Part shown: positions 6,913-9,370 of the stretch, in pieces
How the letters are laid out: the number at the start of each line of letters is the position of its first letter
Position numbering within the stretch: position 1 is the stretch's first letter
From: Clostridia bacterium
GTDB taxonomy: Bacteria > Bacillota > Clostridia > Oscillospirales > CAG-272
DNA length: 9,370 bases
Reading direction: 5' to 3'
Assembly: GCA_017466495.1 (NCBI GenBank)
Contig: JAFTUB010000116.1
Coordinates: forward strand, 1 to 9,370
Position numbers and translations under genes: made by a program
Notes under the pieces: generated by a model
The model's input: only the letters and a program-made list of their open reading frames with translations
Databases searched by the model: none
What the model was told of the DNA's origin: nothing

Positions 6913-7830
6913 GTGTATCTCATATTTGACAAGATAGAAGAAAGAGATGTAGACCTCATTGTTATGCGAGCTTTTGCGGAATCTTCCCAATTTCTCTCTC
7001 TTTTTCTTCAAAAAATCGGCTATCAATCAGGCAATCTCATCAGCGTTGAACATTCCTTTGTCGATAATGAACTTGGCGAATCTGACATTACGGCAATCGC
7101 TATGGTCGAGAACAAGCGAATAGGCCTACTGATCGAAAATAAAATTGATGCCAAGGCAATGCCGGAACAATGCGCCCGATATACGAACCGAGGTAACAGA
7201 GGAGTTGGGGCGGGCAAATACGATAAATTTGCAGTTTTTCTTATTGCGCCACAATCCTATATTGACAGCAATGATGAAGCACAAAAATATACCAACCGGA
7301 TTTCTTATGAGGAGCTTTTGCAATTTTTCGAAAACGCCGAGAAACCTTTTGACATAGAAATTGTGAAAGCAGCCTTAAAAAAGCAGGCACAAGGCTATAC
7401 GGTACAAGAGGTTCCTGCTATTACCGATTTTTGGAAAAAACTTCATCGGCACTGTTGTGCCTCCTCAAAACAAATCGAAATGTTTGCTGCTGATGGACCA
7501 AAGGGACCGCGCTCCACTTGGCCTCAGTTCAAAATCCCGCTAAAGGGAACCGCGCTTTATTACAAAGCAAACCAAGGCGTTTGTGATCTACAATTCAGCG
7601 GAAAACGCCACGACGGCCTCCGGTTGAAAACTGAATTAGCAAAATTTATTGATACAGAAATGCATTGGGTAGATACGGGAGCCTCTTTGAGTTTGCGTAT
7701 CAAAGTAATGCCAATGGACTTTAAAAAGCCATTTGAAAATTATACATTAGAAATAGAAAGAATGTCCGACGCCATCGAACGTTTAACCGTGTTGGCAGTG
7801 AAATTAAATGACATTGGGTATATGGTATAA
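6913..7830 (+). CDS. PD-(D/E)XK nuclease superfamily protein (PDDEXK_4-like), putative defence or accessory gene
   Basis: The 305-residue protein has a PD-(D/E)XK restriction-nuclease-like core in its first third. GESD supplies the conserved acid Asp58, LLIENKID supplies Glu75-x-Lys77, and Gln86 followed by Arg89-Tyr90 (PEQCARY) matches the Q..RY motif of the PDDEXK_4 group. The catalytic set appears intact. Residues from about 160 to 305 form a second region rich in charged and aromatic residues (FWKKLHRHC, WPQFKIPLKG) that I cannot assign; target or DNA recognition is only a guess. No membrane segment or signal peptide is visible. I chose the GTG at 6913 because a GGAGAGG ribosome binding site lies 6 nt upstream. 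The gene is AT-rich, opposite in strand to both neighbours, and has its own promoter and terminator, consistent with horizontal acquisition. No methyltransferase, helicase or antitoxin partner lies beside it. The superfamily fold is fairly secure; the biological role is unknown. Confidence 0.8.
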   Translation: MYLIFDKIEERDVDLIVMRAFAESSQFLSLFLQKIGYQSGNLISVEHSFVDNELGESDITAIAMVENKRIGLLIENKIDAKAMPEQCARYTNRGNRGVGAGKYDKFAVFLIAPQSYIDSNDEAQKYTNRISYEELLQFFENAEKPFDIEIVKAALKKQAQGYTVQEVPAITDFWKKLHRHCCASSKQIEMFAADGPKGPRSTWPQFKIPLKGTALYYKANQGVCDLQFSGKRHDGLRLKTELAKFIDTEMHWVDTGASLSLRIKVMPMDFKKPFENYTLEIERMSDAIERLTVLAVKLNDIGYMV

Positions 7831-7832
7831 TA
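7821..7832 (+). repeat. 12-bp direct repeat, right copy (TATGGTATAATA)
   Basis: This copy is identical to 6873-6884, 948 bp away, and covers the last codons and TAA of the nuclease gene. It also looks like an extended -10 box, but no good -35 lies 17-18 nt upstream and any transcript would start inside the terminator hairpin. A working promoter here is therefore unlikely. Confidence 0.55.
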
Positions 7833-7865
7833 CAAAACGGCAACCGAATATCGGTTGCCGTTTTG
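7833..7865. terminator. Bidirectional intrinsic terminator between the nuclease gene and nrdD
   Basis: CAAAACGGCAACCGA (7833-7847) and its exact complement (7851-7865) form a perfect 15-bp stem around a 3-nt loop. The outer A/T pairs give a short T-run at the 3' end in either direction. It begins 3 bp after the nuclease stop codon and lies 53 bp beyond the nrdD stop, so it can end transcripts arriving from both convergent genes. Confidence 0.85.
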
Positions 7866-7894
7866 CGTTATGTATACATGTATGAATGTTTAAT

Positions 7895-7910
7895 TTCCGC
7901 CACGGCGGAA
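7895..7910. terminator. Short GC-rich hairpin just after the nrdD stop, possible weak terminator
   Basis: TTCCGCC and GGCGGAA form an inverted repeat separated by 2 nt, in practice a 6-bp stem with a 4-nt loop. It sits 7 bp downstream of the nrdD stop codon. The following minus-strand bases (ATTAAAC) lack a real T-run, so it may only stabilise the nrdD mRNA 3' end, with termination at the larger hairpin beyond. Confidence 0.4.
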
Positions 7911-7917
7911 TATACGT

Positions 7918-9370
7918 TTATGCCTTCACGGAGGCGGCAATAAACTGCTTGATGGCAGGAACACCTGCGTAAACCGTGGCCTCATCCCCTGCGCGGACGG
8001 CCAGGGAGGGGGCGGTGGCAATGCCCAGGCTGCGGCAGAGCTCGGGCTCTTCGTTGGCGTTGATCACCGTGTAGGCGATCCCGGCGCGGTCAAGAGCGGC
8101 CTTGGCCAGGGGGCAGTTGGGGCAGGTGGGGGTGGTGAAGAGCAGCAGCTCAGCACCCTCTGCGGCGGGAGCGGCCTCGGGAGCGGCAGGTGCCTCGGCC
8201 TGCTTCTTCTCCTTGAGGTGAGAGCCTGCAATGTCATAGGTCAGACGATGCTTGAACTCCTGTGCCTTACCCGCATTCCAGTTCTGCACGGGGCGATAGT
8301 AGCCCGTGATACGGGAGTAGACCTCGGTAACAGCACCGCAGTCAGGGCAGGTATAAACCTCACCCGCAATGTAGCCGTGCTGACGGCAGACCGAGTAGGT
8401 GGGAGACATGGTGTAATAGGGGAGCTTGTAGTTCTCGGCGATCTTGCGCACAAGGGCCGCGGTGGAACGCCAGTCGGGAAGCTTCTCGCCAAGGAAGGCG
8501 TGGAAGACGGTACCCGAGGTGTAAAGGGTCTGCAGCTCGTCCTGCACATCCAGGGCCTCGAAGATATCGGCAGTGTAGCCCACGGGCAGGTGGCTGGAGT
8601 TGGTGTAGTAGGGAGTCTCCCCCTCGCCGCCGGCGGTGAGGATATCGGGATAATGCTCGATGTCGTGCTTAGCCAGACGGAAGCTGGTGGACTCGGCGGG
8701 AGTAGCCTCCAGGTTGTACAGGTCGCCGTACTGCTCCTGATAGATCACCAGGCGCTCGCGCATATGGTTGAGCACTTCCTTGGTGAACTCCTGGGCGCGG
8801 CGGTGAGTGAGGTCGCAGCGCAGCCACTTGGCATTGCGGCAGGCCTCGTTCATGCCCACAAGACCCAAGGTGGAGAAGTGGTTGTCAAAGCCGCCCAGGT
8901 AGCGCTTGGTGTAGGGATACAGGCCCTCCTCCAGCAGCTTGGAGAGAACGGTACGCTTGGTCTTGAGGGAGCGGGCCGACACATCCATCATATGATCGAG
9001 GCGGCGATAGAAGTCTTCCTCATTCTCAGCCAGGTAAGCGATGCGGGGCATATTGATGGTGACAACACCCACCGAGCCGGTGCTCTCGCCCGAGCCGAAG
9101 AAGCCGCCCGACTTCTTGCGCAGCTCGCGCAGGTCGAGACGCAGACGGCAGCACATGGAGCGAACATCGCTGGGCTCCATATCGGAGTTGATGTAGTTGG
9201 AGAAATAGGGGGTACCGTACTTGGCGGTCATCTCAAAGAGAAGCTTGTTGTTCTCTGTGGGAGACCAGTCAAAGTCCCGGGTGATGGAGTAGGTGGGACT
9301 GGGGTACTGGAAGCCACGGCCGTTGGCGTCGCCCTCGATCATCATCTCGATGAAGGCGCGATTTACCATA
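7918..9370 (-). CDS. nrdD: Anaerobic (class III) ribonucleoside-triphosphate reductase NrdD, C-terminal part, with fused glutaredoxin-like domain
   Basis: NrdD is the oxygen-sensitive glycyl-radical enzyme that reduces ribonucleotides to deoxyribonucleotides under anaerobic conditions; its partner NrdG makes the radical. The visible 483 residues run off the right edge. The ATG at 9367-9369 is internal, and a substantial N-terminal portion, usually including an ATP-cone, is outside the window. Numbering from that Met, conserved segments are SMCCRLRLD at 71-79, GSGESTGSVGVVTINMPR at 92-109 and ATPAESTSFRLAKHD at 222-236. A zinc-knuckle-like set follows (Cys328, His331, Cys341, Cys344), then the glycyl-radical motif RITGYYRP with Gly356. 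After an Ala/Pro/Glu linker (about 385-406) comes a redoxin domain of about 77 residues with a CPNC active site (416-419) and the expected cis-Pro segment ATAPSL (451-456). This suggests a built-in reductant and a thiol-dependent NrdD subtype. No nrdG lies downstream. Confidence 0.96.
   Translation of the reverse strand, partial: MVNRAFIEMMIEGDANGRGFQYPSPTYSITRDFDWSPTENNKLLFEMTAKYGTPYFSNYINSDMEPSDVRSMCCRLRLDLRELRKKSGGFFGSGESTGSVGVVTINMPRIAYLAENEEDFYRRLDHMMDVSARSLKTKRTVLSKLLEEGLYPYTKRYLGGFDNHFSTLGLVGMNEACRNAKWLRCDLTHRRAQEFTKEVLNHMRERLVIYQEQYGDLYNLEATPAESTSFRLAKHDIEHYPDILTAGGEGETPYYTNSSHLPVGYTADIFEALDVQDELQTLYTSGTVFHAFLGEKLPDWRSTAALVRKIAENYKLPYYTMSPTYSVCRQHGYIAGEVYTCPDCGAVTEVYSRITGYYRPVQNWNAGKAQEFKHRLTYDIAGSHLKEKKQAEAPAAPEAAPAAEGAELLLFTTPTCPNCPLAKAALDRAGIAYTVINANEEPELCRSLGIATAPSLAVRAGDEATVYAGVPAIKQFIAASVKA

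Larger units (their letters stand above)
6725..7917. other. AT-rich accessory island between nrdD and the yybS operon
   Basis: Base composition drops abruptly between the two GC-rich minus-strand blocks. By hand count, 6781-6840 has 11 G/C of 60, 6841-6900 has 19 of 60 and 7621-7680 about 21 of 60. A dnaB stretch (2161-2220) has 38 of 60. The island contains one plus-strand gene, its promoter and a terminator, and nothing else coding that I can support. No transposase, integrase, tRNA or clear attachment site is visible. Horizontal acquisition is inferred from composition and orientation. Confidence 0.7.

Noticed and set aside
6805..7026. Minus-strand 73-codon open frame across the nuclease promoter and N terminus
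   Set aside because: It overlaps the promoter and the start of a better-supported gene, has no convincing ribosome binding site that I can see, and its product is Lys/Phe/Ser-rich with no motif. Possible as an antisense peptide but unsupported.
7870..7883. Overlapping palindromes ATGTATACAT and ATACATGTAT
   Set aside because: Short alternating AT-rich palindromes between two terminator-like hairpins at the 3' ends of convergent genes, with no promoter nearby for an operator to control.

Overview
The window looks like a chromosomal segment of an anaerobic, fairly GC-rich Firmicute, most likely a clostridial gut-type organism. The evidence is the gene order YybS-like protein / gdpP / rplI / dnaB / tilS / hpt, a Firmicutes arrangement, together with an oxygen-sensitive class III ribonucleotide reductase (nrdD) and strong AGGAGG-type ribosome binding sites. 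The taxonomic call is inference; no rRNA or species-specific marker is present.

Layout. Positions 1-6709 are one co-directional minus-strand run of six genes, transcribed right to left: a YybS-like (DUF2232) membrane protein, the c-di-AMP phosphodiesterase gdpP, ribosomal protein L9 (rplI), replicative helicase dnaB, tRNA-Ile lysidine synthase tilS and the 5' part of hypoxanthine phosphoribosyltransferase hpt. Gaps are 23-42 bp, except for a 4-bp ATGA overlap between dnaB and tilS, so a single operon is likely. A good sigma-A type promoter lies just upstream (-35 at 6783-6788, -10 at 6760-6765). At the far right, 7918-9370, the minus strand carries the C-terminal part of nrdD, which has an extra glutaredoxin-like domain fused at its C terminus.

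Between these two GC-rich housekeeping blocks lies a compact AT-rich island (about 6725-7917). It holds one plus-strand gene (6913-7830) for a 305-residue PD-(D/E)XK nuclease-superfamily protein with its own extended -10 promoter and a perfect 15-bp bidirectional terminator hairpin. Its base composition, opposite strand and self-contained transcription signals suggest a horizontally acquired single-gene accessory module, possibly defence-related. The promoter region it shares with the yybS operon contains four copies of TATTTGT covering the -35 regions of both promoters. The gene is also bracketed by a 12-bp direct repeat, one copy at its -10 and one at its stop codon.

The housekeeping operon joins translation (L9, TilS), replication (DnaB), c-di-AMP turnover (GdpP) and purine salvage (Hpt). 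NrdD supplies dNTPs anaerobically. The most novel points are the orphan nuclease-fold gene with its control region, and the NrdD-redoxin fusion. I see no tRNA or rRNA genes, CRISPR arrays, insertion sequences or riboswitches.
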